Of a DNA stretch of 64,000 nucleotides, positions 8,698-18,301 are shown in pieces; the stretch's first letter is position 1; every line of letters starts with the position of its first letter. The stretch is taken from positions 98,331-162,330 of the forward strand of contig JAGVLK010000007.1 of NCBI GenBank assembly GCA_020049835.1, in the 5' to 3' direction. The translations under genes were made by a program, and so were the position numbers. The DNA is from Candidatus Babeliales bacterium (lineage in GTDB: Bacteria; Babelota; Babeliae; Babelales; Vermiphilaceae). The notes beneath the pieces are model-generated. The model ran no database searches, was not told the origin of the DNA, and was given only the letters and a program-made list of their open reading frames with translations.

Positions 8698-10461
8698 ATG
8701 AATATAGTTGATACACTTAATCTCGCTCGCAAATGGCGCTCGAAGAATTTTGATCAGATAATTGGTCAAGATCTTGTCGTCCGTATGCTTAAAAATTCGC
8801 TGTATCGCGAGCATTTTTTCCCTGTGTATCTTTTTTCCGGCCAACGTGGCTGTGGTAAAACAACCACTGCACGTGTATTTGCCGGAGCGATTAATTGCCA
8901 ATCATTACCACAATTTCGCCAGCAACCGCAAGCGGCATTGTTGCCATGTCTTACTTGCGCATCATGTATTGCTATGCGTGAGGGCAAACATCCCGATTTT
9001 ATAGAAATTGACGCTGCTTCACACACCGGTGTTGATAATGTGCGCAACATTATCGATGCAGCAGCACTGTTGCCTATCATGGGAAACAAAAAGATTTATC
9101 TTATTGATGAAGCGCATATGCTCAGCAAAGCGGCATTTAATGCGTTCTTAAAAATTCTTGAAGAGCCACCGGCAACAGCACTCTTTATTTTAGCAACAAC
9201 CGATCCTGAAAAGATTATAGATACGGTTCGTTCACGCTGTTTCCAGTTGTTCTTTAAACCGATTGCAGCACCTACCTTAATAGATCATTTGGTTGCTGTA
9301 TGTGAACGTGAACAGATAGATTACGATGCTGCAGGTCTTGCACTTATTGTACAAGAAACTGAAGGTTCTGCGCGTGATGCGCTGAACACGCTTGAGCGCG
9401 TGCGTTTTTCTGCGGCTAAAGTTGATCGGCCGGCAGTAGCACATCTATTAGGGCATGTAGAGGATGCTTACTTTGTAACACTTTTGGCAACTATTTTGTC
9501 TCGTGATGTGCATAAACTGTTAGCACATGTACATAAATTAGATCGCACCGTATGTTCAGCTACGTTTGTTTGGACTCATTTTGTAAAATTATTGCATACG
9601 GCAATTCGCTACAAGCATGGCGTACACGTTGATGCATTCCAGCAAGTGTTGCCGGAAATCGAGCGCGTGATACGTAATGTCACCTGGAAAGATCTCTATC
9701 TGTTGCTTGAGCTATGCTACAAGCAAGAAGCAGTTTTTCTGCAAGCAAGCGATCAGTTTGCTTATTTAGAGATGTTGTTTTTACAATTGTGCACGGGCAT
9801 TGTAGGCTCTGACACCGATAGTGATAAAAATTCCGGCGCTGCATCTGCATTAGAAGCAACAGCCGTACCGGTAGCGGAATTTGTGCAAGAAGATGAAGAA
9901 CAAGATGATGTAGTGATGGATGATCTGCGCAGCGATGCAGCCAGTTTGTGGCAACGTTGTGTGCATGACATTGCATCATTGAACGATCCGGTTTTACTTT
10001 CTTTGTATAAGCAATCATACTTTGCATCATTTGACGCTGCATCAGGTGTATTAACCGTTGAGTTTGAAAAAAGAATGCTCTTTTTTAAAGACAAGCTTGA
10101 TGAAACGCGTCAGCTATGGCAACCAATTATACAGCAATGGTTTGGCAGCAAAGTGATGCTCATGGCGGAATTTACCCGTATGGCAGGTGGAGCGGAAGCT
10201 CCGAAAGTAACCAACGTGGTACATCCGGCACCTACAACTGTGCCTAAACCGGTTACACAAGCGCCAAAGGCACCTACACAACGTCAAGGCGCAATGGCAT
10301 ATGCCAACCGCGATCGTAGTGCCACTAATAAAAAACAGCAATCACTCTATGAACAAAAATTTACTCTTACCGCACCCGAGCAGTGGCAAAAAACAGCAAT
10401 GATTTTGCACTATTTCCCCGGCACGCTGTACGAAATACAGGAACAACCACATCATGGCTAA
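8698..10461 (+). CDS. dnaX: DNA polymerase III subunit gamma/tau
   Basis: DnaX is the clamp-loader ATPase that opens the beta clamp and links polymerase cores. The 587-residue protein has RKWRSKNFDQIIGQ at the start, Walker A GQRGCGKTTTAR near residue 48, a cysteine cluster (INC...PCLTCASC) typical of the zinc module, Walker B IYLIDEAHML, and the sensor FILATTDPEKI. A less conserved tail beyond residue 370 includes an acidic block and a Pro/Thr-rich linker. It overlaps der by eight bases, so the two are translationally coupled. I see no convincing programmed frameshift site that would make a shorter gamma form. Confidence 0.96.
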   Translation: MNIVDTLNLARKWRSKNFDQIIGQDLVVRMLKNSLYREHFFPVYLFSGQRGCGKTTTARVFAGAINCQSLPQFRQQPQAALLPCLTCASCIAMREGKHPDFIEIDAASHTGVDNVRNIIDAAALLPIMGNKKIYLIDEAHMLSKAAFNAFLKILEEPPATALFILATTDPEKIIDTVRSRCFQLFFKPIAAPTLIDHLVAVCEREQIDYDAAGLALIVQETEGSARDALNTLERVRFSAAKVDRPAVAHLLGHVEDAYFVTLLATILSRDVHKLLAHVHKLDRTVCSATFVWTHFVKLLHTAIRYKHGVHVDAFQQVLPEIERVIRNVTWKDLYLLLELCYKQEAVFLQASDQFAYLEMLFLQLCTGIVGSDTDSDKNSGAASALEATAVPVAEFVQEDEEQDDVVMDDLRSDAASLWQRCVHDIASLNDPVLLSLYKQSYFASFDAASGVLTVEFEKRMLFFKDKLDETRQLWQPIIQQWFGSKVMLMAEFTRMAGGAEAPKVTNVVHPAPTTVPKPVTQAPKAPTQRQGAMAYANRDRSATNKKQQSLYEQKFTLTAPEQWQKTAMILHYFPGTLYEIQEQPHHG

Positions 10462-11767
10462 ATTACCACGCGTTGTATTAGTTGGGCGTACCAACGTCGG
10501 CAAATCTACTCTTTTTAATCGTTTAGCACCGGAAGTCAAAAGCATTGCGCTTGATGAACCGGGAGTTACGCGTGACTTTATCGAAGATACCGTAACGTGG
10601 GAAGATGCCAGCTTTAGGCTTATTGATACGGGTGGTTTGCAGCAGCAGAAAAAGCAAACGGATAGATTGTATTCACAAGTTTCTGCCATTATTTACGATC
10701 AAGTGCGTCAAGCGGATGTGATTGTGTTTGTGGTTGATGGCACCGTTGGTGCATTACCGGAAGAGTTTCAGTTTGCTAAATTTTTGCATACGTTGGACAA
10801 ACCGGTTATCGTCGCGGTTAACAAATTTGATGTTAAAGATGTGCACGACACACAACATGATTTTGATCGTCTAGGTTTTTATCCCGTGCAACCAATTTCT
10901 GCACAACATGGTATTAACGTCGCTGAATTACTTGAGCTTATTATCGATCAACTACCAAAAGTAATACATGCAGAAGAAGCATCTGAAGCATTAAAAGTTG
11001 CTATCATCGGCAAGCCCAATGTAGGTAAATCATCGTTGCTGAATGCTTTGCTCAAACAAGAACGTGCCATTGTTTCGGATATTCCGGGTACCACGCGTGA
11101 GCCGATTACCGAACGAGTAACCTTTTATCAAGAAGATATTTCGTTTACCGATACTCCGGGTGTGCGCAGAAAGCGTGGCGTAACGGAAGATCTTGAACAG
11201 CTCATGGTAAAGCGTACCATGCAATCGCTCAAAGAGGCGGATATCATATTGCTTATGGTGGATGCATCCATGGGGGAAATTGCAGATCAAGAGCTTAAAC
11301 TTGCATTCTATGCATTTGAACAACATAAAGCGCTTATTGTTCTGTTTAATAAACAGGACATCGTTGAGGAAGAGGCGCAAGCGAATTTAACTTTTCAGCT
11401 TGAGCCCTATGCACATCTGTTTAATAAGCTCGTGACCATGAATATCTCATGTGCAACGGGTAAAAATATCGGTAAGCTATTACAACTTATTAAAGATATT
11501 TCTGATCGTTATCATCTGCGCATTTCCGATGCAGATCTTACCATTCTCTTTAGAGACGCACTGTGTGAGCGCGAACTGTTCTATCAAGGCAATCGTCTGG
11601 TAGTGCAACGTGCAAAACAGATTAAATCTGCGCCTATGACCATTGTGATGTATGTGAACGATCCTTTGTGGTTCGGGCCATCACAACTTAACTACTTTGA
11701 GAATGTATTGCGCCGTGCATATGATCTTAAAGGCGTGCCGGTCAAATTTATTGTGCGCAAGCGCTAA
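10454..11767 (+). CDS. der: GTPase Der (EngA)
   Basis: Der is the double-GTPase factor needed for assembly of the 50S ribosomal subunit. The 437-residue protein shows two tandem G domains: GRTNVGKST near residue 11 with DTGG and NKFD motifs, and GKPNVGKSS near residue 186 with DTPG and NKQD motifs. A C-terminal KH-like domain follows (SAPMTIVMYVNDP, ending in FIVRKR). The length is normal. Its ATG lies inside the end of dnaX. Confidence 0.97.
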   Translation: MAKLPRVVLVGRTNVGKSTLFNRLAPEVKSIALDEPGVTRDFIEDTVTWEDASFRLIDTGGLQQQKKQTDRLYSQVSAIIYDQVRQADVIVFVVDGTVGALPEEFQFAKFLHTLDKPVIVAVNKFDVKDVHDTQHDFDRLGFYPVQPISAQHGINVAELLELIIDQLPKVIHAEEASEALKVAIIGKPNVGKSSLLNALLKQERAIVSDIPGTTREPITERVTFYQEDISFTDTPGVRRKRGVTEDLEQLMVKRTMQSLKEADIILLMVDASMGEIADQELKLAFYAFEQHKALIVLFNKQDIVEEEAQANLTFQLEPYAHLFNKLVTMNISCATGKNIGKLLQLIKDISDRYHLRISDADLTILFRDALCERELFYQGNRLVVQRAKQIKSAPMTIVMYVNDPLWFGPSQLNYFENVLRRAYDLKGVPVKFIVRKR

Positions 11768-11857
11768 TGCTCATCCCTTTATTGTATTTTTATAACCTCT
11801 GTGCTATCGTCTTGCCTAGGAATATATTTTAATCTTTTATTCTGAAGGATGAAGATG

Positions 11858-12547
11858 ATGAAGAAATCTTTAAATTGCATGCTATTGCTCAGCATGGGAT
11901 GTGCATATGCGGCTGCCGATAAGCAATCTGGTCCTGTGACTATTATTGCGCAAAAACCGGCTGCAGCGTTAAATACTATGATACATACAGGTCTTGGGAG
12001 GTTGCCAGAGGATGCACGTAAGAGTGATATGGGTTTAATCTACGTAGCAATTGACGAAAGTCCGTACGGAATAAATTCATTGTGGGAAGATCCTGCTGTC
12101 GTTGCACAGGCACAAGAATATAATGGTTTTATAACTGCTAACCCGGTAGTGCAGCAATTAACAGCTGCTGTAACTACACTTGTGCAGAATAATGCATCGC
12201 CGCTCAAATGTGCTGCTGCATTGGGTGCACTGGGCATAAAATATAGTCTTATGCAGGCAAAAATAACAAAAAAAGCTATTCCTGGTATTGTGTTCCCAAT
12301 AGTTGGTACGGTAGACAACACTATAGAAAGCAATGTTCATCTTCAGCTCATGCCGGAACAACAAATGCTGTATAAAGCTGCGCAACTTTCCATGGCACTT
12401 AATGTTGCTACACAATATGGGTTGGTTCCAACTGTCGCTGATGATGTGTGGCATCAAGAGCAGGCAGTGCCATCTGCGAGTACTTCATCGTCCCCAGGGC
12501 AACGTCGAGCGGTCGATAAACAATATCATGGCTGTGAATTGATATAA
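11858..12547 (+). CDS. Exported protein, unknown function
   Basis: I do not recognise a family. The product (about 229 residues) opens with MKKSLNCMLLLSMGCAYAAA, a typical Sec signal peptide with cleavage after AYA or AAA. The mature part is mixed, ending in a Ser/Pro-rich tail. Three in-frame ATGs lie at 11849, 11855 and 11858. GAAGGA at 11844-11849 runs into the first, so the third, with an eight-base gap, fits best. The stop is 40 bases from the convergent stop of the next gene. Confidence 0.6.
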   Translation: MKKSLNCMLLLSMGCAYAAADKQSGPVTIIAQKPAAALNTMIHTGLGRLPEDARKSDMGLIYVAIDESPYGINSLWEDPAVVAQAQEYNGFITANPVVQQLTAAVTTLVQNNASPLKCAAALGALGIKYSLMQAKITKKAIPGIVFPIVGTVDNTIESNVHLQLMPEQQMLYKAAQLSMALNVATQYGLVPTVADDVWHQEQAVPSASTSSSPGQRRAVDKQYHGCELI

Positions 12548-12587
12548 ATTAAATTGATTCAAAATTATTCTAAGCGCTCATAGGCAA

Positions 12588-14036
12588 TTAAGCCGGTGAG
12601 CGCTTTATCTGTTCTTGTACCTGCTCTATTGCTTTTTCTTTCAGCTCCTGCGGATCACGTATGCCTTCCAGCTGCAGATTATAGGCAATATTTACCGCAT
12701 CACTTACTACTGGTCCGGGTGCAAAATGATCAAGAAAATCTTTTCCCGTTAACAGTGGTTGCTCAGGTGCATAGCGCACACCGGCAGCTTCAGCGCGTTC
12801 AAGAAAGGTAATTACCGTCGGCATTTGTCCTTCAAGCGGTTTGTTGCCAATGGGATTGCGTCCGCGTGCATCCGCTTGGCACAGCAATGCCAGCATATTT
12901 ACATCCAAAGTAGGCCAGAGTTTATGTGCAAGACGTTTGTATGCGGCAGCAGAAGAATCTTGTGCTACCAGCTGCACCGGTTGCATATGATGTAAAATAA
13001 GTTTGCTTACGCGATCGATAAGCTCTTTGTGCGTCGTAATGCGTGCAAGCAGTGTGCGCACCAATTTTGCACCAACTTCAGCATGTCCATAACTATGGAT
13101 GCCGCGTTCATCTGCAAAGGTGGTGGTAACTTTGCCAATATCATGGCACAATGCCGCATACAGAATAATTAAACGATCATCTGCGTTTGCAATAGGCAAC
13201 TGTGCTGCAGCATCAACTGCCTGCATAGAATGCTCAAATACATCACCTTCCGGGTGCCATTTAATGTCCTGTTCAACGCCAATTGTTGCAGCCAGTTCCG
13301 GCATAATTTCTTGCAGGCGCCCGATTGTACGTAACCAGCGTATGCCCAATGATGGTGCTGCGCTGAGCATTAACATCTTTTTAAATTCCTGCTCAATGCG
13401 CTCGCGTGAAAGATCTTTAATAACCATCTGCTTGCACACGGCATTCAATCCATCATCCGGTTGCATGTTAAAGCGCGCAATGAACTGCATGACACGAAAA
13501 AATCGCAACGGATCTTGCACAAAAAAATTGGCATCAGGTGTGCGTAGAATGTTCTGGTTAATGTCATCAAGTCCATTAAATGGATCGATTAAGGTAGTAT
13601 CATGCAGATCGATTGCCATTGCATTCATGGTTAAATCACGACGCATGAGTGCTTGCTCAATCGACATTTGTGGATCGTAGGCCACCAGTGGTTTTCTGCC
13701 GGCGCTATCTTTGCGCGGTAATGTCCAATCAACTGCTAAGCCATGCACTTTAATGACACCAAACGATTTGCCGCATAGATCAACATATCCATATGGTTGC
13801 AATAGATCTGATAACTGTTCAAATGTGCATCCATGAACTTCAATATCGATATCTAATATGGGTTGTTGCAAAATAATGTCACGTACTGCACCGCCAACAA
13901 GATATGCACGGTAGTCATGCTGTGCGCATGCTGCAAGTATAGGGGTAAGATATGGATGCGCATGATAGATTTCATGCAATGCTTTTTGAATTATCTCTTT
14001 ATTTTGTTTACACTTCATAATGTCGTGACCAACCAT
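12588..14036 (-). CDS. cca: tRNA nucleotidyltransferase (CCA-adding or poly(A) polymerase type) with HD domain
   Basis: Enzymes of this class add or repair the CCA end of tRNA, or add poly(A). The head domain shows YLVGGAVRDIILQQPILDID, with the GG and DxD catalytic motifs, then RRDLTMNAMAID and RFFRVMQFIARFN. An HD phosphohydrolase domain follows (LCHDIGKVTTTF, then SYGHAEVGA). The 482-residue length fits the nucleotidyltransferase-HD form. The CCA and poly(A) types cannot be separated by eye; encoded CCA ends on all four tRNAs here would make repair the main need. An in-frame ATG at 14018 is an alternative start; neither has a strong ribosome binding site. It is divergent from the next gene with 21 bases between. 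Confidence 0.85.
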   Translation of the reverse strand: MVGHDIMKCKQNKEIIQKALHEIYHAHPYLTPILAACAQHDYRAYLVGGAVRDIILQQPILDIDIEVHGCTFEQLSDLLQPYGYVDLCGKSFGVIKVHGLAVDWTLPRKDSAGRKPLVAYDPQMSIEQALMRRDLTMNAMAIDLHDTTLIDPFNGLDDINQNILRTPDANFFVQDPLRFFRVMQFIARFNMQPDDGLNAVCKQMVIKDLSRERIEQEFKKMLMLSAAPSLGIRWLRTIGRLQEIMPELAATIGVEQDIKWHPEGDVFEHSMQAVDAAAQLPIANADDRLIILYAALCHDIGKVTTTFADERGIHSYGHAEVGAKLVRTLLARITTHKELIDRVSKLILHHMQPVQLVAQDSSAAAYKRLAHKLWPTLDVNMLALLCQADARGRNPIGNKPLEGQMPTVITFLERAEAAGVRYAPEQPLLTGKDFLDHFAPGPVVSDAVNIAYNLQLEGIRDPQELKEKAIEQVQEQIKRSPA

Positions 14037-14057
14037 ATTTGTGTTAAAGGATTTGCT

Positions 14058-14981
14058 ATGCAGAATTACCGTTCTCTTGCCATTTTACTCTCTTGTGTAC
14101 TGTTTGTACATCAAACGGCTACCGACTCGATAGATTCCGTGCGTTCTTTTTTTGGTGGCAAACCTTATCAAGAAGTTATTGAAAAAGATTATGTGCTGGA
14201 TCAAACAGGATTAATCGCGATACAAAATATCGAAGGTTCCATCACCGTTAAGCCGGGGCTAGACAAACGTACACTCGCATTGCGTGCAACTAAGCATGCA
14301 AACAATCAAGAGCATTTAGAGCATATGCATGTTATTGAAGAAGAGGTAAGTTCTGCAAAATTAGCATTGCGTTCTGCATACGATTATGAAAAAGTTAAAG
14401 GACATATCGATTATGCGCTGACGGTACCCGAATCGGTTTCATTACGTTTAAGCACACAAACGGGCACGATACATATTATCGGCGTTAAAGGTACCATTAC
14501 GGTTACCACTGCGCGTGGTGATATCACGATCATTTCACCAGAAGGTCCGGTGCATGCAACCATAACACAACAGGGTGATATTGTGATTATTGATCCTAAA
14601 AAGCCGGTGCAAGCAAGTACGCACAAAGGTGCGCTCTATATTAATGACAGTCAATCTGATGTAATTGGCAAGACACAACAAGGGCCGCTGTATCTGCAAG
14701 CAAAACAGGTACCGGCGCAGACAAAAATTTCGTTAGCTAATCATCGTGGTGATATTAAATTAAAACTACCAAAACAGGTGGAGACGGAATTTTTTGCGAC
14801 AACTGAGCGTGGCATTATTACCAGTCAGCAAACGGTAAGTGTCATGGAACATCAAGCACAACTAGATCAAGAGTATTGGGGTTCAGTGAAAAAGAATATT
14901 CGTGGCAAATTGGGCAAGAATCCGCAAGCGCGTATTGAGCTGCAATGTAAACAGGGAAATATTAGAATTGAAGAGCGATAA
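14058..14981 (+). CDS. Exported DUF4097-like beta-helical protein
   Basis: The 307-residue protein starts with a signal peptide (MQNYRSLAILLSCVLFVHQT) and then repeats short beta strands of the form GTIHIIGVKGTITVTTARGD, GDIVIIDPKKPV and GALYIND, the pattern of the DUF4097 putative-adhesin family, which folds as a right-handed beta solenoid. Its role in that family is unclear; export and solenoid shape suggest a periplasmic or surface protein. AAAGGA lies six bases before the ATG at 14058, which settles the start. A tRNA-Ala on the opposite strand follows directly. Confidence 0.7.
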   Translation: MQNYRSLAILLSCVLFVHQTATDSIDSVRSFFGGKPYQEVIEKDYVLDQTGLIAIQNIEGSITVKPGLDKRTLALRATKHANNQEHLEHMHVIEEEVSSAKLALRSAYDYEKVKGHIDYALTVPESVSLRLSTQTGTIHIIGVKGTITVTTARGDITIISPEGPVHATITQQGDIVIIDPKKPVQASTHKGALYINDSQSDVIGKTQQGPLYLQAKQVPAQTKISLANHRGDIKLKLPKQVETEFFATTERGIITSQQTVSVMEHQAQLDQEYWGSVKKNIRGKLGKNPQARIELQCKQGNIRIEER

Positions 14982-14989
14982 GAGATATC

Positions 14990-15065
14990 TGGTGGAGCTG
15001 ACCGGGGTCGAACCGGTGGCCTCATGAATGCCATCCATGCGCTCTACCAACTGAGCTACAGCCCC
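14990..15065 (-). tRNA. tRNA-Ala (anticodon GGC)
   Basis: On the minus strand, GGGGCTG pairs with CAGCTCC, the D-arm reads GCTCAGTTGGTAGAGC, the anticodon arm ATGGA/TTCAT presents GGC, and the T-arm contains GGTTCGACC. ACCA ends the gene. Length 76 bases. Confidence 0.95.
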
Positions 15066-15107
15066 AGATATAGATGTAAGTATATACCATTTTAGCGAGA
15101 TAGACAA

Positions 15108-16877
15108 ATGAACAGAAGTAGATTTTTTGTACTGTTAGTAGGATTTTCATTTTTGAATGTGCGTTGCCAGGAGCCGATTACGCATCAGCTCCAGTGGGAT
15201 GCAGATGGTAAGCATGGTGTGTTGACCGTTGCATTTGCCATGGACGCAGATGATGCATTGTACAAAGAGTACACCCATGTGGTGTGCGATCATGAGCATG
15301 TACAGCTGGGTGATTGTCAAACTGATGCCGAAGCGGTCATGATATATGATCCTATTTTTAAAGAGAACAAAGCTGCCTATTTTAATACCGTGACCATGCA
15401 GGTACCTGTGCAGGTGATGCAACCGATTGAACAGGCGCATGTACGTTTTACCTATTATACAAAATCTATCGGGCGCATACAGGAGCATAATGTAACTATG
15501 GTGCCACCAACGCATGCAATCGTACTTGAATCGGTACAAACGGCAGTGGATGCTGAGGCTGAAATTGAACATGCAACGGAAGATGGTTTTGTTATGGATG
15601 AGACAACGTACGATGAAGGTGAGTCATTGTACTGTACTTTGTCACATGTAATTGAGGATACCAGTACCGTTTGGTTACGGTTATTGTTGGTGTTCTTGCT
15701 TGGTATGTTGTTGAGTTTAACGCCTTGCATTTATCCGATGATTCCTATCACCGTGGGGATTTTGCAAGGGCAAGGCACTGCATCATTTGGTAAAAATCTA
15801 TTTGTAAGTTTGTGTTATACTGCCGGTGTTGCAACTACATTTGCTTGCATGGGTTTATTCGCTGCCTATACCGGAAGCCTCTTTGGCACGGCGTTGCAGC
15901 ATCCTTTGTTTGTGCTCGGGCTCGTGTTGTTGTTAGCCTATTTTGCCGGTTCTATGGTGGGATTATATGATATGTATATTCCCCGATTTCTGCAGCCTTC
16001 AAATTCTACTGCGCGCGGTGGATCGCCCGTGGCAGCGTTTATTTTTGGTGCATTAAGTGGCACCATTGCATCGCCATGTGTTTCTCCCGGCTTGGCGCTC
16101 GTGCTTGGTATGGTTGCAAAATTAGGCAATCCGCTCTATGGATTTATGCTGTTGTTTGCATTCGGTACCGGTTTAAGTATGCCGTTACTTATTATCGGCA
16201 CATTCTCCGGATCACTTAATTTGTTACCAAAAGCCGGCATGTGGATGGTGGAGATTAAACGCTTTTTTGGTTTTGTGATGTTTGGTATGTGCATACATTT
16301 TCTTTCCCCTATACTTTCAGGATTTGTTACGGCGTTATTGTTCACCGCATTATTTGCTGTAGTAGGACTGTACTATCTGTATGTTGGTAGCAAAAACAGA
16401 ACATTGGGCATGCGCATGCTCGCCTCCGGTATAGGATGCGTTCTTATTGCAATTGCGGTTATGTCTGCGTATGTTGCAGTGCGTGCATTGTATTATCCTG
16501 AGCGTTGTGCTGTTGTGGGCATCTGGACAACAGATTATCAATGCGCGATTAACCAAGCGCGCCATGAGCATAAGAAGCTGCTTATTAAAGTGGAAGCGCC
16601 ATGCTGTTCATTGTGTCGTGTGATTAATACAAAATTCTTTGCGCAAGAGTCGGTACAAGAGATTTTGCAACAGCATTATGTTGCGCTTGTGGTTGATGGT
16701 AGTGATACCAGTAACCCGGATATTAAAGGTTTGATTGAGCGTTATGCTGTTATCGGTTTTCCGACGGTGATTATTGTTGATGCAGATGATTTAAGCATGT
16801 TGCAAAAATGGACTGGTGATGTGCATAAATTTTCGCTCAAAGAGTTTGAGATGCAATTATTGAAGTTTGTTTTGTAA
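15108..16877 (+). CDS. dsbD: DsbD-like thiol:disulfide interchange protein
   Basis: DsbD carries reducing electrons from cytosolic thioredoxin across the inner membrane to periplasmic partners. After a signal peptide, a soluble N-terminal domain (to about residue 175) precedes about eight membrane segments. The first contains LSLTPCIYPM and the fourth IASPCVSPGL, matching the cysteine pair that moves electrons in the DsbD core. The C-terminus is a thioredoxin-like domain with CSLC at residues 500-503, preceded by an extra cysteine in place of the usual tryptophan. The N-terminal domain has cysteines (VVCDHEHVQLGDC) spaced differently from the classic alpha domain. Thioredoxin reductase at 52458-53396 could feed the pathway. 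Confidence 0.88.
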   Translation: MNRSRFFVLLVGFSFLNVRCQEPITHQLQWDADGKHGVLTVAFAMDADDALYKEYTHVVCDHEHVQLGDCQTDAEAVMIYDPIFKENKAAYFNTVTMQVPVQVMQPIEQAHVRFTYYTKSIGRIQEHNVTMVPPTHAIVLESVQTAVDAEAEIEHATEDGFVMDETTYDEGESLYCTLSHVIEDTSTVWLRLLLVFLLGMLLSLTPCIYPMIPITVGILQGQGTASFGKNLFVSLCYTAGVATTFACMGLFAAYTGSLFGTALQHPLFVLGLVLLLAYFAGSMVGLYDMYIPRFLQPSNSTARGGSPVAAFIFGALSGTIASPCVSPGLALVLGMVAKLGNPLYGFMLLFAFGTGLSMPLLIIGTFSGSLNLLPKAGMWMVEIKRFFGFVMFGMCIHFLSPILSGFVTALLFTALFAVVGLYYLYVGSKNRTLGMRMLASGIGCVLIAIAVMSAYVAVRALYYPERCAVVGIWTTDYQCAINQARHEHKKLLIKVEAPCCSLCRVINTKFFAQESVQEILQQHYVALVVDGSDTSNPDIKGLIERYAVIGFPTVIIVDADDLSMLQKWTGDVHKFSLKEFEMQLLKFVL

Positions 16878-16914
16878 TTTTTTTATATTTACTTTTCTTT
16901 ATATTTTTTCTTAT

Positions 16915-17150
16915 GCGCCTGCCGCGCGGGCGTCAAGGAGGTGCCTTGTCGCACCTCCTTAACAATCCTAGACACAAAAGGAGGGCCTTTTGAATCCCAC
17001 GCTTCCACTCAGGCCTCACGCATGCAGCATGCGATCCCTGTCCGCCATAGCCAAAGGCGACGGCTGGAATGCCTTGCGGGTCCGCTAATATGGTCCGCAA
17101 TAACTTGCCACCTGCAATGCTCATCAACCGATCTTCGATAGCGTTCTAAC
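16915..17150 (+). repeat. Modular hairpin repeat, copy A-left (partial)
   Basis: From GCGCCTGCCGCGCGGGC onward this matches the copies at 17220-17663 (reverse) and 43414-43855 for about 200 bases, then fades. Its first hairpin is AAGGAGGTGC (16935-16944) with GCACCTCCTT (16951-16960), where the other copies carry a different perfectly paired stem. A second small stem is GCC-AAA-GGC at 17050-17058. Confidence 0.85.
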
Positions 17151-17219
17151 ATTTCCTTTTAAGCAAGCATACGCAGGTTCTAGAGCTGGTTGTGCGCAAC
17201 TTCTTAGAATTATTTTGTT

Positions 17220-17663
17220 AAAGTCAGGTAGCAGTTCAGCTGGCCGTAGCTAACCCTGCAAGGGTTTGCGTGTGCCTAGCTGGTGTTCGTAGCGGGAAAA
17301 AAGAGGTTTTAAAAGGAGAAATCTTCTCCTTTTATGATAAAGCGCTCATCAAGAGATAGTGTTAAGTTGCTAACGAAGATCGATTGGCTAAAAGTGTAAA
17401 TTGTAAGTTATTGCAGACCTTATTAGCTGATTCGCAAGGCATTCCAGCCGTCGCCTTTGGCTATGGCGGACAGGGATCGCATGCTTCATGCGTGAGGCCT
17501 GAGTTGAAGCGTAGGGATTCAAAAGGTCCTCCTTTTGTGTCTCGGATTATTAAGGGCGTTGACCCAGGCTTCGCACAAGGCTACGCCGGGCAGGCTAAGA
17601 ACGCCCTTAATGCCCGCGCGGCCCGCCGTCGCTCTTCGAGCTTTGTCGAGGCACGGCAGGCGC
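17220..17663 (-). repeat. Modular hairpin repeat, copy A-right
   Basis: Read on the minus strand this matches 43414-43855 along nearly its whole length, including the AAAAGGAGAAGATTTCTCCTTTT palindrome region in shortened form, the CAGCTAGGCACACGCAAACC block and the CAGCTGAACTGCTACCTGAC end. Near its start it carries about 33 extra bases (around 17622-17655) built on a CTCGAAGAGCGACGG hairpin that the other full copy lacks. Confidence 0.85.
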
Positions 17664-17724
17664 ATAAAAAAATATATAGAGAAAAATGAATTAAGAAGTT
17701 AAATAAAAAAGTAGTGAGGATACG

Positions 17725-18162
17725 CTAATCCTCAAAATCCTCTTCTTCATCATCAAACTCAAAATCAAAATCTTCATCCTCAAACTCTTCTTCCTCTTCC
17801 TCATCACTTTCATGACGTCCACCAAATTCACCGGTTTCGCTTGTTTTTACGCGCTCTTTGCGTGCATCAACTTGTTTTCGTTTTTCTTCATGCAACAAAC
17901 GAACCATGACATCAATAACATGATCTAATTCTTTATAAAATTCTGGACCTTCATGATGTGTAATTAAATCATAATGCGGTGAACGTATATGCAGTTCCAC
18001 CCGATTGTGGCCATGATTTTTGGAAGCTTCCAATATAAGATCGATTGTTACCGGATCACGTTCATGAGAGATAATATCAAACACTTTGCGCATGGCATCA
18101 TGTGCATAATTTTCAATAGAAGCGACCGGTTCCATATGTCTAAAAACGACACGCATATTCAT
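17725..18162 (-). CDS. hpf: Ribosome hibernation promoting factor (S30AE/HPF family) with acidic tail
   Basis: HPF/YfiA proteins bind the decoding site of idle 30S subunits and protect ribosomes in stationary or starved cells. The first 100 residues fit the S30AE domain (HDAMRKVFDIISHERDPVTI, then NRVELHIRSP and a helix ending LLHEEKRKQVDARK). The last 30 residues are almost all Asp, Glu and Phe, an extension not usual in short HPFs; no long-HPF dimerisation domain is present. GGAG precedes the ATG on the minus strand. Confidence 0.85.
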   Translation of the reverse strand: MNMRVVFRHMEPVASIENYAHDAMRKVFDIISHERDPVTIDLILEASKNHGHNRVELHIRSPHYDLITHHEGPEFYKELDHVIDVMVRLLHEEKRKQVDARKERVKTSETGEFGGRHESDEEEEEEFEDEDFDFEFDDEEEDFED

Positions 18163-18301
18163 GTATTTTCTCCGTTTGTTAAAAGTTATAGTTTCATAGG
18201 TACCTTAGCATATTGTTTGTGCGTATAGCATCAGATGGTTTCCTGAACCTAGATATTTTGTTAAGCTGCCAATACAAAGCGTTACAAAAAAAGGAGCGAT
18301 A

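Larger units (their letters stand above)
16878..17724. other. Gene-free spacer made of an inverted pair of repeat elements
   Basis: About 850 bases without a credible gene. It holds two copies of a palindrome-rich repeat in opposite orientation (16915-17150 and 17220-17663). Open frames here simply follow the repeat arms. Confidence 0.8.

Noticed and set aside
9680..10094. Antisense open frames in dnaX
   Set aside because: They lie opposite a strongly conserved gene and show neither start signals nor recognisable content.
10322..10340. Programmed frameshift site in dnaX (A-rich run)
   Set aside because: It lies too near the 3' end to make a gamma subunit and has no visible stimulatory structure.
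16933..17141. Short open frames on both strands of the left repeat arm
   Set aside because: They arise from palindromes; the differing hairpins between copies break any shared reading frame.
17384..17689. Open frame of about 100 codons in the repeat spacer
   Set aside because: It lies wholly inside the repeat arm, whose other copies at 16915 and 43414 do not keep the frame, and it resembles no protein.
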